A DNA stretch of 64,000 nt from the NCBI RefSeq assembly GCF_029360725.1, contig NZ_JARKMY010000001.1:744001-808000 (forward strand), in the 5' to 3' direction. The position numbers were made by a program, and so were the translations under genes. Shown piece after piece: positions 37,266-45,115 of this stretch. The stretch is from Chryseolinea sp. H1M3-3 (GTDB taxonomy: Bacteria; Bacteroidota; Bacteroidia; Cytophagales; Cyclobacteriaceae). The notes below the pieces were generated by a model, which was not told where the DNA came from, searched no databases, and worked only from the letters and a program-made list of their open reading frames with translations. The first letter of the stretch is position 1. Every line of letters begins with the position of its first letter.

Positions 37266-37280
37266 CCTCGAGAATCGAGG
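37266..37280. promoter_or_regulatory. Palindromic operator candidate in the Crp/MOSC divergent gap
   Basis: CCTCGA-GAA-TCGAGG is a perfect 6-bp inverted repeat with a 3-base centre, midway between the divergent regulator and MOSC genes. A second palindrome AACTT-TTT-AAGTT lies at 37319-37331. Neither matches the E. coli Crp or FNR box, as expected for a Bacteroidota regulator. Confidence 0.45.
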
Positions 37281-37356
37281 AACTGTTTATTTTCCCTGTT
37301 CCGATAACCATTAACGATAACTTTTTAAGTTAGCATAAAATTTAAAGAAAAATTAC

Positions 37357-38154
37357 ATGCCGGAATTAAAGCTCTCACAAATTTGGATCTATCCCATAAA
37401 GTCCTTAGGCGGAATTTCTTTACCTACAGTAAATGTAATGGCAAAGGGGCTTCAGTATGATCGGCGCTGGATGCTCGTGGATGAATCAGGCACGGCGATG
37501 ACTCAACGTACTTACCCGAAAATGTCACTCTTTAAATTATCCATTGAAAATAATCAAATACTTATTTCATACGGGAAACAACAGCTTTCCTTCAATCTTG
37601 AAGCAGGCGCTATTTCGAAACCATTACAAGTCAATATTTGGAATGATTCAGTGTCTGTTTTCGAAGTGAACCCTGTTTACAGCAAATGGTTTTCGGATTT
37701 GTTAGGGGTAAATTGTAAACTCGTGTACTTTCCCGAGGAGAATTCGCGCCCCGTGGATCCACGTTATAAAGTGAACGATGAGCACGTTAGCTTGGCAGAT
37801 GCCTACCCATTTTTAATTATTGGCCAGGGCACATTGGATGACTTGAATTTGAAATTGAAAGAGCCTGTCCCGATAAATAGATTCCGACCTAATTTTGTAT
37901 TTACAGGTGGACATGCGTTTGAGGAAGATTCGTGGCGTAACTTCAGCATCGGCAATGTCCGCTTTGTTGGTGTAAAACTTTGTGATCGTTGTATACTCAC
38001 AACTGTAAATCAGGATACCGCTGAAAAAGGGCAAGAACCACTGAAAACTCTGGCTACATACAGAAAACGGGATAACAAAATTTATTTTGGCCAAAATCTG
38101 GTAACCTTGGAAAACGGGAACGTGACTGTAGGTGATAAAATTACAGTTCAATAA
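37357..38154 (+). CDS. MOSC domain protein (YcbX/mARC-like)
   Basis: 265 residues: MOSC N-terminal barrel (IWIYPIKSLGGISL near 9, DRRWMLVDESGTAMTQRTYPKM) followed by the MOSC domain with INRFRPNFVF, the cysteine-bearing CDRCILTTVNQDTAEKG near 210 and FGQNLVTLENG. YcbX and mARC proteins carry molybdenum cofactor and reduce N-hydroxylated or sulfoxide substrates; the C-terminal 2Fe-2S domain of YcbX is lacking. A molybdenum enzyme operon follows 2.5 kb downstream, which fits a shared cofactor theme. Confidence 0.9.
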   Translation: MPELKLSQIWIYPIKSLGGISLPTVNVMAKGLQYDRRWMLVDESGTAMTQRTYPKMSLFKLSIENNQILISYGKQQLSFNLEAGAISKPLQVNIWNDSVSVFEVNPVYSKWFSDLLGVNCKLVYFPEENSRPVDPRYKVNDEHVSLADAYPFLIIGQGTLDDLNLKLKEPVPINRFRPNFVFTGGHAFEEDSWRNFSIGNVRFVGVKLCDRCILTTVNQDTAEKGQEPLKTLATYRKRDNKIYFGQNLVTLENGNVTVGDKITVQ

Positions 38155-38202
38155 ACAGAACTAAATCTTGCCTACCATTCCCTTAGTATAGACTTTTACA
38201 GC

Positions 38203-38739
38203 ATGACCTCTCTCTATCTCAAAGCCATACACATTATCTTTATTGTAACATGGTTTGCAGGATTATTCTATATGCCGCGCCTGTTCGTTCACATGATTGA
38301 GTCAAATGAGAAACCCGAACCTGAACGATCAATTCTCTTCAAACAATTAATGAAAATGGCGTCCGGATTATGGTTTGGCATTACATGGCCCTCCGCGATT
38401 ATAACCCTCGGGATGGGAGCATCTTTGCTGATTACCGAACCAACGTGGCTGCAATATGGATTCATGCATATCAAACTCACGCTTGTATTTTTTTTGTATT
38501 TATACCACTTCTCTCTCCATATTTTGTTTAAGCAGTTTAAACGAAATGTTGTGAAATTTTCCTCTACACAGATGCGTCTATGGAACGAAGTCGCCACAAT
38601 TTTTCTTATTAGTATTGTTTTCCTGATTGTATTAAAAAATGCGCTCAGCATTTTATGGGGGCTTTCAGGACTAATTGTAATTACTATATTAATTACCCTC
38701 GGAATCAGAGTCTATAAAAAATATCGGAATGAAAAATAA
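38203..38739 (+). CDS. HemJ/CopD-like membrane protein
   Basis: 178 residues with four or five membrane helices. LYLKAIHIIFIVTWFAGLFYMPRLFVH at the N-terminus, with His10 and Arg26, and MHIKLTL with Lys91 resemble HemJ, the haem-dependent protoporphyrinogen IX oxidase; the same fold is used by CopD copper proteins. The last 11 bp overlap the SCO gene. HemJ is preferred for haem supply to the c-type cytochromes here; CopD remains possible because of the adjacent SCO copper chaperone. Confidence 0.75.
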   Translation: MTSLYLKAIHIIFIVTWFAGLFYMPRLFVHMIESNEKPEPERSILFKQLMKMASGLWFGITWPSAIITLGMGASLLITEPTWLQYGFMHIKLTLVFFLYLYHFSLHILFKQFKRNVVKFSSTQMRLWNEVATIFLISIVFLIVLKNALSILWGLSGLIVITILITLGIRVYKKYRNEK

Positions 38740-39430
38740 ACTTAAAGGATACATGCCTGGTAAAGCAACATTAATCCAACGCAATAGGTCATCGAAAAAG
38801 CCTAACAGGGTTATCGTATGTTGTTTGTTAACTACTTTGAGTTTGCTTTTTTCTGCCTGTACTATTGAAAAAGAAAAACCCCTACCAATTTTTGGTGAAC
38901 GAGACATTGTTGGAACCGATACCATTTACCACACCATCGCAGATTTTAAATTTATCGATCAGGATAGTGCCGAAGTCACCAACAATACTTTTAAAGACAA
39001 GATTTATGTCGCGGATTTTTTTTTCACCTCCTGCCGCACAATCTGTCCGAAGATGAAAACTCAAATGCTCCGCGTTTATGATTCTGTAGAAAACGACTCA
39101 GATGTTCTACTGCTTTCGCATACCATTGATCCCGACTACGACACGGTTGGTCTATTGCACGATTTTGCCGAAAAGCTGGGTGTTAAAAGCGACAAATGGC
39201 ATTTCGTTACCGGAAATAAAGAAGAGATATATAAGATCGCGCAAACAAGTTATTTTGCCACTGCCATGGAAGATAAAGCAGAACCCGATGGATTTATTCA
39301 CAGCGGGGCCTTTCTACTGATTGATAAACAAAAAAGGATTCGTGGAAAGTACGACGGAACAATAGAGGCAGATGTTAACAGATTGCTGGAAGATATTAAG
39401 AAGTTGAAGAAGGAAGATGAAAAGATCTGA
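38729..39430 (+). CDS. SCO1/SenC family lipoprotein
   Basis: 233 residues: an unusually long basic N-terminus, then a hydrophobic stretch ending in the lipobox LFSAC (Cys near 44). The thioredoxin-fold domain has the copper-binding SCRTICPKM (CxxxC) near 101 and a late histidine in GFIHSGAFLLID near 190. SCO proteins deliver copper to CuA of cytochrome oxidase or act as thiol reductants. It overlaps the HemJ-like gene and the cytochrome c gene by 11 and 14 bp, so all three are coupled. Confidence 0.9.
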   Translation: MKNKLKGYMPGKATLIQRNRSSKKPNRVIVCCLLTTLSLLFSACTIEKEKPLPIFGERDIVGTDTIYHTIADFKFIDQDSAEVTNNTFKDKIYVADFFFTSCRTICPKMKTQMLRVYDSVENDSDVLLLSHTIDPDYDTVGLLHDFAEKLGVKSDKWHFVTGNKEEIYKIAQTSYFATAMEDKAEPDGFIHSGAFLLIDKQKRIRGKYDGTIEADVNRLLEDIKKLKKEDEKI

Positions 39431-39923
39431 AGCTTTTCGACAGCCATGCACTTATGAAGGAAGTTGTATTAGAAATTCCAAGCGAATTACTTACGGTAGT
39501 TTGTTCATTGTCTGCGTATTGTGTTTGGGGTGCACTTCAAACTCCTCCAATGAAAATACCCCTAAATTTGAGCAATACTTTATCCAGGGCAAGCAACTTT
39601 ATTTGTCCCACTGCAGCAACTGTCATCAAGAAAATGGCAAAGGCCTAGGCTTGCTATATCCACCGCTAGATACATCCGACTATATGCAAAGCCAAATGGA
39701 AAATGTGTTGTGTCTGATCCGGAACGGTAAAAAGGGAGAACTTATTGTGAATGGTAAAAAATTCAATCAACCGATGCCTGGCATCTCAACATTATCAGAT
39801 TTAGAGGTTGCAGAAATCGCGACCTACATCTACAACTCGTGGAGCCATCAACACGGACTTATCGATGTGAAGTTTGCGTCAGAGATTCTGTCTCGATGCG
39901 ACAGTATAGAAAATTCTCAGTAA
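39417..39923 (+). CDS. Class I cytochrome c lipoprotein
   Basis: 168 residues: a hydrophobic segment ending in a lipobox (VLCLGC, Cys near 39) and one haem site CSNCH near 66-70. The probable axial methionine lies in QPMPGISTLSD, and the helix VAEIATYIYNSW near the end is typical of class I cytochromes. The frame overlaps the SCO gene by 14 bp. The initial Met may lie a few codons later, since the first ~25 residues are not needed for the signal. Periplasm-facing and membrane-anchored by lipid. Confidence 0.88.
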   Translation: MKRSEAFRQPCTYEGSCIRNSKRITYGSLFIVCVLCLGCTSNSSNENTPKFEQYFIQGKQLYLSHCSNCHQENGKGLGLLYPPLDTSDYMQSQMENVLCLIRNGKKGELIVNGKKFNQPMPGISTLSDLEVAEIATYIYNSWSHQHGLIDVKFASEILSRCDSIENSQ

Positions 39924-40023
39924 AATATCTTTATCAATAATCTCGTCATGACCGACTGAACCTTGATGTTTTCTGACGCGCTAGTTGACGCCAACACAAC
40001 AACAATCAACCGGGCCAGACATT

Positions 40024-40449
40024 CTACATATATTTCATTTTGATATCGATGTCAAGATCTTTCTGATCCGGCACTAAATCTATTACCGCGCGTTCAAAAG
40101 TTGGCGGTCCCATCGCCCCTAGTACATTGTTAGAAAAACCAAATCCCTCCTTAGGTATGCCCAATTTATTTTTGTCGAGGTCTTTGTTTTTATTTGCGTC
40201 ATGCAATACACTTACGGCATACTTACCAGGCTTTAGATTTTCAAAAACCACTGTTATTGAATTACCAGAAGCTTCAGCCATTCGTCCATCGAGCGGTTTT
40301 TTTAGAAAGCTATCCTGGCTGTCAAAAATTCCAACCATGATGTTCCCTTTTTGCCCTTTAATATTGGTGACTGTTACCTGAAGTTTGTTTTGCGACATGG
40401 CACAAATGGAAGTAAGTAACATTGCTCCCAACACGTATATTTTTTTCAT
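40024..40449 (-). CDS. DUF2141 exported protein
   Basis: 141 residues with a signal peptide (about 1-20, ending CAMSQ). VTVTNIKGQKGNIMVGIFDSQDSFLK near 24-50, FENLKPGKYAVSVLHDANKNKDLDKNKLGIPKEGFGFSNN near 80-120 and a short end fit DUF2141. The DxNxDxxxD run resembles an EF-hand-like calcium loop. The role is unknown. It is the second minus-strand gene in the accessory block, divergent from the molybdenum enzyme operon across 217 bp. Confidence 0.88.
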   Translation of the reverse strand: MKKIYVLGAMLLTSICAMSQNKLQVTVTNIKGQKGNIMVGIFDSQDSFLKKPLDGRMAEASGNSITVVFENLKPGKYAVSVLHDANKNKDLDKNKLGIPKEGFGFSNNVLGAMGPPTFERAVIDLVPDQKDLDIDIKMKYM

Positions 40450-40666
40450 ATATCTGAATAACTTTTACTATATCCTCAAATTATAACTTTAAATCGTCGT
40501 TGTATGTTTACTGGAGCAAAAAATTATGCCCCGTCAAAACGTTCTTTTGTCATTTATAAGACACCGTTTATATGGTTTTTGGTTCCACTCGCCAATCCTG
40601 GCGTAAAGTTGACAAACCTGTAAATACTAATTTCGTACCTTTCTTTTATCATCAACCTCATTAATT

Positions 40667-41146
40667 ATGGCTTCTGTAAAGTTAAAAATCAACGACAAAA
40701 ATTATACCGTCGAGGTAGACCCCAAGATGCCTTTGCTTTGGGCTATAAGAGATGTTGTCGGTCTTACCGGTACAAAATATGGTTGTGGAATTGCCCAGTG
40801 CGGGGCATGCACTGTACATCTTGATGGAACCCCGGTTCGGTCCTGCTCAATTCCCGTTACCGCGGCTAACAATAAAAATATCACCACCATTGAAGGTCTG
40901 TCTACAGATAACTCGCACCCTGTGCAACAAGCGTGGATCCAGGAACAAGTTCCCCAATGCGGATACTGTCAATCGGGTCAAATTATGGCAGCTACTGCTC
41001 TTCTAAAGAAGAACCCAAATCCGACTGATAAAGACATTGATACCGCTATGCAAGGTCATATTTGTCGATGCGGAACGTATCCCCGGATACGCAAGGCGAT
41101 TAAAACAGCTTCTCAACTCATGGGTCAGAAGGCAAGCGCTAAGTAA
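40667..41146 (+). CDS. 2Fe-2S subunit of molybdenum hydroxylase (IorA/CoxS-like)
   Basis: 159 residues. The first plant-type 2Fe-2S domain uses Cys40, 45, 48 and 60 ([13 protein letters not shown]), the second uses Cys98, 101, 133 and 135 (QCGYCQSG and [12 protein letters not shown]). This is the short, stand-alone small subunit of the xanthine dehydrogenase family, as in isoquinoline 1-oxidoreductase and some aldehyde oxidases. No FAD subunit gene is next to it. Electrons therefore pass to cytochrome c (encoded downstream) rather than NAD. The 217-bp gap before it has no convincing promoter match. Confidence 0.95.
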   Translation: MASVKLKINDKNYTVEVDPKMPLLWAIRDVVGLTGTKYGCGIAQCGACTVHLDGTPVRSCSIPVTAANNKNITTIEGLSTDNSHPVQQAWIQEQVPQCGYCQSGQIMAATALLKKNPNPTDKDIDTAMQGHICRCGTYPRIRKAIKTASQLMGQKASAK

Positions 41147-41167
41147 TCCACTCAAATTTTAATTCGC

Positions 41168-43336
41168 ATGGAAACAACAATAAGCAAATTATCCAGAAGA
41201 AATTTTATCAAACTTTCAGGCATGACCGGTGCAGCGCTAACCCTTGGGCTGTACACAGAAGTAAAAGGTGAAGAAGCAAAAATAATAAAACCAGATGTTG
41301 CAAAAAGCTTAGGCACGGAGTTGAATGCGTGGATATCCATTGATACATCGGGAAAAGTTACCATTATGAATCACCGGGCTGAAATGGGTCAGGGTGCATA
41401 TCAATCTGTTCCGCAAATGATAGCAGAAGAATTGGAAGTGGATCTTAATAAGGTGGATATTGTGTTCGGGGTTGGAAATGAAAAGAAGTATGGAAGCCAA
41501 ATTACCGGTGGTAGCTCAACAGTTCGCTCAGCTTACAAACATCTTTGTCGCATGGGTGCTACTGCCAGGGAAATGCTGATAGAAGCAGCCGCCAAAAAAT
41601 GGAATGTCGATAACAACACTTGCTACGCCGAAAACGGAAACGTCATTCATAAACCATCCGGTAGAAAATTCCATTATGGTGAGCTTGTGGAAGAAGCCTC
41701 TAAAATAGAGCCACGTCAAACCGTTGCGTTGAAGAAAGTCGAGGATTATAAAATTCTTCGTAAACCAGTTCCGCGTCAAGACACGCCTTTAAAAACCAAC
41801 GGCTCAGCAATTTTCGGCATTGATAAGAAACTTCCTGGCATGCTCTATGCAGTAATCGAACGTAATCCCAGGTTTATTGGAAAGGTTAAAAGTTTTGATG
41901 ATACAGCAGCCAAAAAAATCCCGGGCGTTAAACATGTTTTTACAGTTAAGGTAGATGTGTTCTCGTCAGTACGCGAAGGCGTAGCTGTGGTTGCAGATAC
42001 CTTTTGGAACGCTTTGCAGGGAAGAAAAGCCTTGAAAGTTGAGTGGGATGATACCGGATTTGCACATCACAGCACGGAAGAGCTATACGCAAAAATGAAT
42101 GAAGAGCTGAGAACAAAAGAGGGGATTTCCTATCGCACCAAAGGGAATGTTTCATCTGCGTTGAGCAAAGCTACAAAGAAAGTTGAGGCCGTTTATGAAA
42201 CACCATATCAGTCTCATAGCTGCATGGAACCACTTAATTGCGTGGCGCACGTTAAAGAAGACGCTGCCGAAATTTGGGGACCAATTCAGGCCCCAGGGTG
42301 GATTCAGGACGACCTTGCGAAAGTACTCGGTTTGCCTAAAGAAAAAATTACAGTCAATATGACTTTTCTAGGCGGTGGTTTTGGGCGGAAAGCATTCTTT
42401 GACTACACCCAGGAGGCGGCCTTAATTTCACGAGAAATTAAAGCACCTGTCCAGGTTATGTGGACCCGCGAAGATGACACGATACAAGGGCCATTCAGAC
42501 CAGGAATGGTGTATCAATGTGCAGCAGGACTTAGTGAAGGAGGAAGGATAAATAGTTATAAATTCAAGATGGCCGGGCAGAACATGGATCATCAATGGCC
42601 TGGAGCTTCAAAAGATTCTTATAATGGGAGTACCACTGAAGGATTTTTAGAAGCTTATTTTAACAGTATTCCGCATTTTAGCTTTGCCGATCTACCCCTT
42701 GACTCCCCTGTTCCGGTAATGTGGTGGCGATCCGTATACTCCTCTACCAATGGTTTCGCCTACGAAAGTTTTATGGATGAACTCGCCCTGGAGGCTGGAA
42801 AAGACCCACTAGAGTTCCGGAGGGAACACGTGGGAGAAGAGCGATATCAATTACTTATTGGTAAATTGGAAGAAGTAAGCGGGTGGAAATCACGAAAGAA
42901 AAATGAAGGTTTTGGTGTAGCGATCACCGAATGTTTTTCAAGCATTGTTGGTGAAGTTGTTAAAGTTTCCAAAGATGCCAATGGAAAAGTGAAAATCGAC
43001 AAAGTTTGGGCTGTGATGGATTGTGGATGGTATGTGAATCCCGATATCATCAAGGCGCAAGTTGAAGGCAGTATTATCATGGCATTAGGTGCGGCTACTA
43101 AACATGCCACTCATTTCAAGGACGGAAAAGCTGTAGAGCGAAACTTTGATAGTTATAAAATGGTGCGTATTTCAGAAACGCCGGAAATTGAAGTGCACAT
43201 TATGGATAATGATGAAAAGGCCGGTGGTGTCGGTGAACCAGGGTTACCCCCTTTTACACCTGCTTTAACAAACGCAATTTTTGATTTAACCGGTAAACGG
43301 ATCAGGACATTACCATTTAATCTGGAAGAAGTTTAA
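41168..43336 (+). CDS. Molybdopterin-binding subunit of a periplasmic Mo hydroxylase (IorB-like)
   Basis: 722 residues with a Tat-type signal SRRNFIKLSGMTGAALTLGL at residues 8-27, so it is exported folded with its cofactor. Domain order follows IorB-type enzymes: MNHRAEMGQGAYQSVPQMIAEEL, the Mo-domain HSCMEPLNCVAH and GGGFGRKAFFDY, and the C-terminal catalytic segment GGVGEPGLPPFTPALTNAI with the conserved Glu. It hydroxylates aldehydes or N-heterocycles with water oxygen. The 2Fe-2S partner is 22 bp upstream and a cytochrome c gene follows. The substrate is unknown. Confidence 0.95.
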   Translation: METTISKLSRRNFIKLSGMTGAALTLGLYTEVKGEEAKIIKPDVAKSLGTELNAWISIDTSGKVTIMNHRAEMGQGAYQSVPQMIAEELEVDLNKVDIVFGVGNEKKYGSQITGGSSTVRSAYKHLCRMGATAREMLIEAAAKKWNVDNNTCYAENGNVIHKPSGRKFHYGELVEEASKIEPRQTVALKKVEDYKILRKPVPRQDTPLKTNGSAIFGIDKKLPGMLYAVIERNPRFIGKVKSFDDTAAKKIPGVKHVFTVKVDVFSSVREGVAVVADTFWNALQGRKALKVEWDDTGFAHHSTEELYAKMNEELRTKEGISYRTKGNVSSALSKATKKVEAVYETPYQSHSCMEPLNCVAHVKEDAAEIWGPIQAPGWIQDDLAKVLGLPKEKITVNMTFLGGGFGRKAFFDYTQEAALISREIKAPVQVMWTREDDTIQGPFRPGMVYQCAAGLSEGGRINSYKFKMAGQNMDHQWPGASKDSYNGSTTEGFLEAYFNSIPHFSFADLPLDSPVPVMWWRSVYSSTNGFAYESFMDELALEAGKDPLEFRREHVGEERYQLLIGKLEEVSGWKSRKKNEGFGVAITECFSSIVGEVVKVSKDANGKVKIDKVWAVMDCGWYVNPDIIKAQVEGSIIMALGAATKHATHFKDGKAVERNFDSYKMVRISETPEIEVHIMDNDEKAGGVGEPGLPPFTPALTNAIFDLTGKRIRTLPFNLEEV

Positions 43337-43375
43337 ATTTAACCTGAAAACATAACGCTAAACTAAACGCAAATC

Positions 43376-43783
43376 ATGCGCGGACTTACTATTGTAACAA
43401 TATTTTTAATCGCTACAATTTCTTTAATGTCATTTCAGAAAAAACAAAAGTTTGATTTGAAGGCCAGCATAGAACGAGGGAAAGAAGTTTACAACGCACA
43501 ATGTATCACCTGCCACATGGAAAAAGGCGAAGGTATTGAAGGAGCATTTCCACCACTGGCAAAATCTGATTATTTAATGGCGGATAAAAACCGATCAATA
43601 AAACAAATTTTGGAGGGCGCCTCCGGGGAAATGACGGTTAACGGGATAGTATACAATGGTGAAATGCCTGCCATAGATTTAACTGACGAACAAGTAAGTG
43701 ACGTATTAAACTATGTTAGAAACTCTTGGGGGAACAAAGGAGGCGCGGTCACGCCCAACGAGGTAAAGGCACAAAGAAAATAA
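43376..43783 (+). CDS. Cytochrome c of the Mo hydroxylase operon
   Basis: 135 residues: signal peptide (about 1-20), then a single haem site CITCHMEKGEG near 41-51, FPPLAKSDYLM and the probable axial Met in GEMPAIDLTDEQ near 98. The fold is close to the cytochrome c encoded at 39.4 kb (shared HCPPL/PLxxSDYM pattern), so the pair looks like paralogues. It is 40 bp after the Mo subunit and is likely its electron acceptor. Confidence 0.92.
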   Translation: MRGLTIVTIFLIATISLMSFQKKQKFDLKASIERGKEVYNAQCITCHMEKGEGIEGAFPPLAKSDYLMADKNRSIKQILEGASGEMTVNGIVYNGEMPAIDLTDEQVSDVLNYVRNSWGNKGGAVTPNEVKAQRK

Positions 43784-43795
43784 TAAACTTTATTC

Positions 43796-44986
43796 ATGAA
43801 GGATTTTAAAACTATCATCACTGAATACAGGAAAATTGACATTACCCATCGGAAAGCAGCGTTGGCTACCGTAGTTAAAGTCCGTGGTTCTTCTTATAGA
43901 AGCCCCGGCGCTCGCATGCTTATAACAGACGACGGTAAGTGGGTGGGGTCAATAAGCGGCGGGTGTCTTGAAGGTGATGCCCTGCGCAAGGCACGCCAGG
44001 TCATGATGGACAAAAATCCAATGACAGTGACTTATGACACGAGCGAGGAAAGCAATCAAAATTTAGGTATTGGCTTGGGCTGTAATGGTGTCATTGACGT
44101 TCTGATCGAACCCATCGATATTTCGATCGCAAATAACGCTATGTCGCTTTTTGAAAAATTTGTTGATACGAGAGAACCTTTAGCTTTAGCCACTATATTC
44201 AACGCAGCATCGCGCGTTGGCGAAAAAATGGTAGTATACTCATCGGGTGAAATTCAAAACTATTTTTCTGATAATTCTTTAAGCGGCATGGTAGAAGAAG
44301 AGCTCAAACAGCTTTTCTCAAACAAAAAATCTTATGCTAAGTCCTTCCCTTACGGTACGGGTGAAGCCGAGGTATTTATGGAATTGGTTCAGCCAACGGT
44401 GTCCCTAATCATTTTCGGGGGTGGATTCGATGCCAGGCCGGTAAGTCAATTAGCTAAAAACCTTGGATGGAATGTGCGGGTTACTGATGAATGCGTCGCG
44501 CACATTGCGCCACTTTTTTTTCCCACGGCTGACAAACTTTCGCTTTGCCACCGCGATTTCATCGATCGTGATTTTGATATTACTCCCTTTACTGCTTGTG
44601 TATTAATGTCGCATAACTATGAGTATGATCGGGACGTACTGAAAAAATTAATAAAAACAAATACGCCTTATATTGGAATTCTTGGCCCCAGAAAACGCTT
44701 CGACAAAATGCAGCAAGAGTTTGCATTACAAGGAATCGCTATCGGTGGCGATGATGTTCACAGAATTCATTCACCAATAGGTCTGGATATCGGAGCTGAA
44801 ACACCCGACGAGATTGCAATTTCCATCATCTCTGAAATACAGGGAAAATTTGCCAATCGCTCAGGCGGTTTTCTCAAATACAGAAAAGCACCAATTCATC
44901 AAAGGGACAGCAAGAGTGATCAGGTTTTTAAACAGGTTTATTTGGGAAGGGATGATGAACAACGATTGGCATCTTCCGGCATCTGA
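43796..44986 (+). CDS. XdhC/CoxI family maturation protein
   Basis: 396 residues: N-terminal KAALATVVKVRGSSYRSPGARMLI and SISGGCLEGDAL (XdhC/CoxI domain), then a Rossmann domain with IIFGGGFDARPVSQLAKNLGWNVRVTDE near 205 and GILGPRKRFDKMQ near 295. XdhC binds molybdenum cofactor and inserts it, sulfurated, into the Mo hydroxylase. Its place in the operon supports the molybdenum enzyme call. The first two residues before the helix start MKDFKTII fit the usual start. Confidence 0.93.
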   Translation: MKDFKTIITEYRKIDITHRKAALATVVKVRGSSYRSPGARMLITDDGKWVGSISGGCLEGDALRKARQVMMDKNPMTVTYDTSEESNQNLGIGLGCNGVIDVLIEPIDISIANNAMSLFEKFVDTREPLALATIFNAASRVGEKMVVYSSGEIQNYFSDNSLSGMVEEELKQLFSNKKSYAKSFPYGTGEAEVFMELVQPTVSLIIFGGGFDARPVSQLAKNLGWNVRVTDECVAHIAPLFFPTADKLSLCHRDFIDRDFDITPFTACVLMSHNYEYDRDVLKKLIKTNTPYIGILGPRKRFDKMQQEFALQGIAIGGDDVHRIHSPIGLDIGAETPDEIAISIISEIQGKFANRSGGFLKYRKAPIHQRDSKSDQVFKQVYLGRDDEQRLASSGI

Positions 44987-45115
44987 GAGATTGAACAGCT
45001 TGTTTAACAATCAAGCGCAGCTTTACCCATAGAGGGAGGAATAATTAGCTTCCTAAATTTATCCATTTGTATTCTTGAATAGAAATTCAGAGTTTCATTG
45101 TCTAATCGATTTGTA

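Noticed and set aside
37225-37356. FNR-type oxygen sensor with an E. coli-like FNR box
   Set aside because: The regulator lacks the four cluster cysteines and the gap has no TTGAT-N4-ATCAA.
40450-40666. Promoter for the Mo hydroxylase operon (TTGACA with TAATTT or TACCTTTC)
   Set aside because: Spacers are 16 or 24 bases and the -7 boxes are imperfect, so no single placement was convincing.
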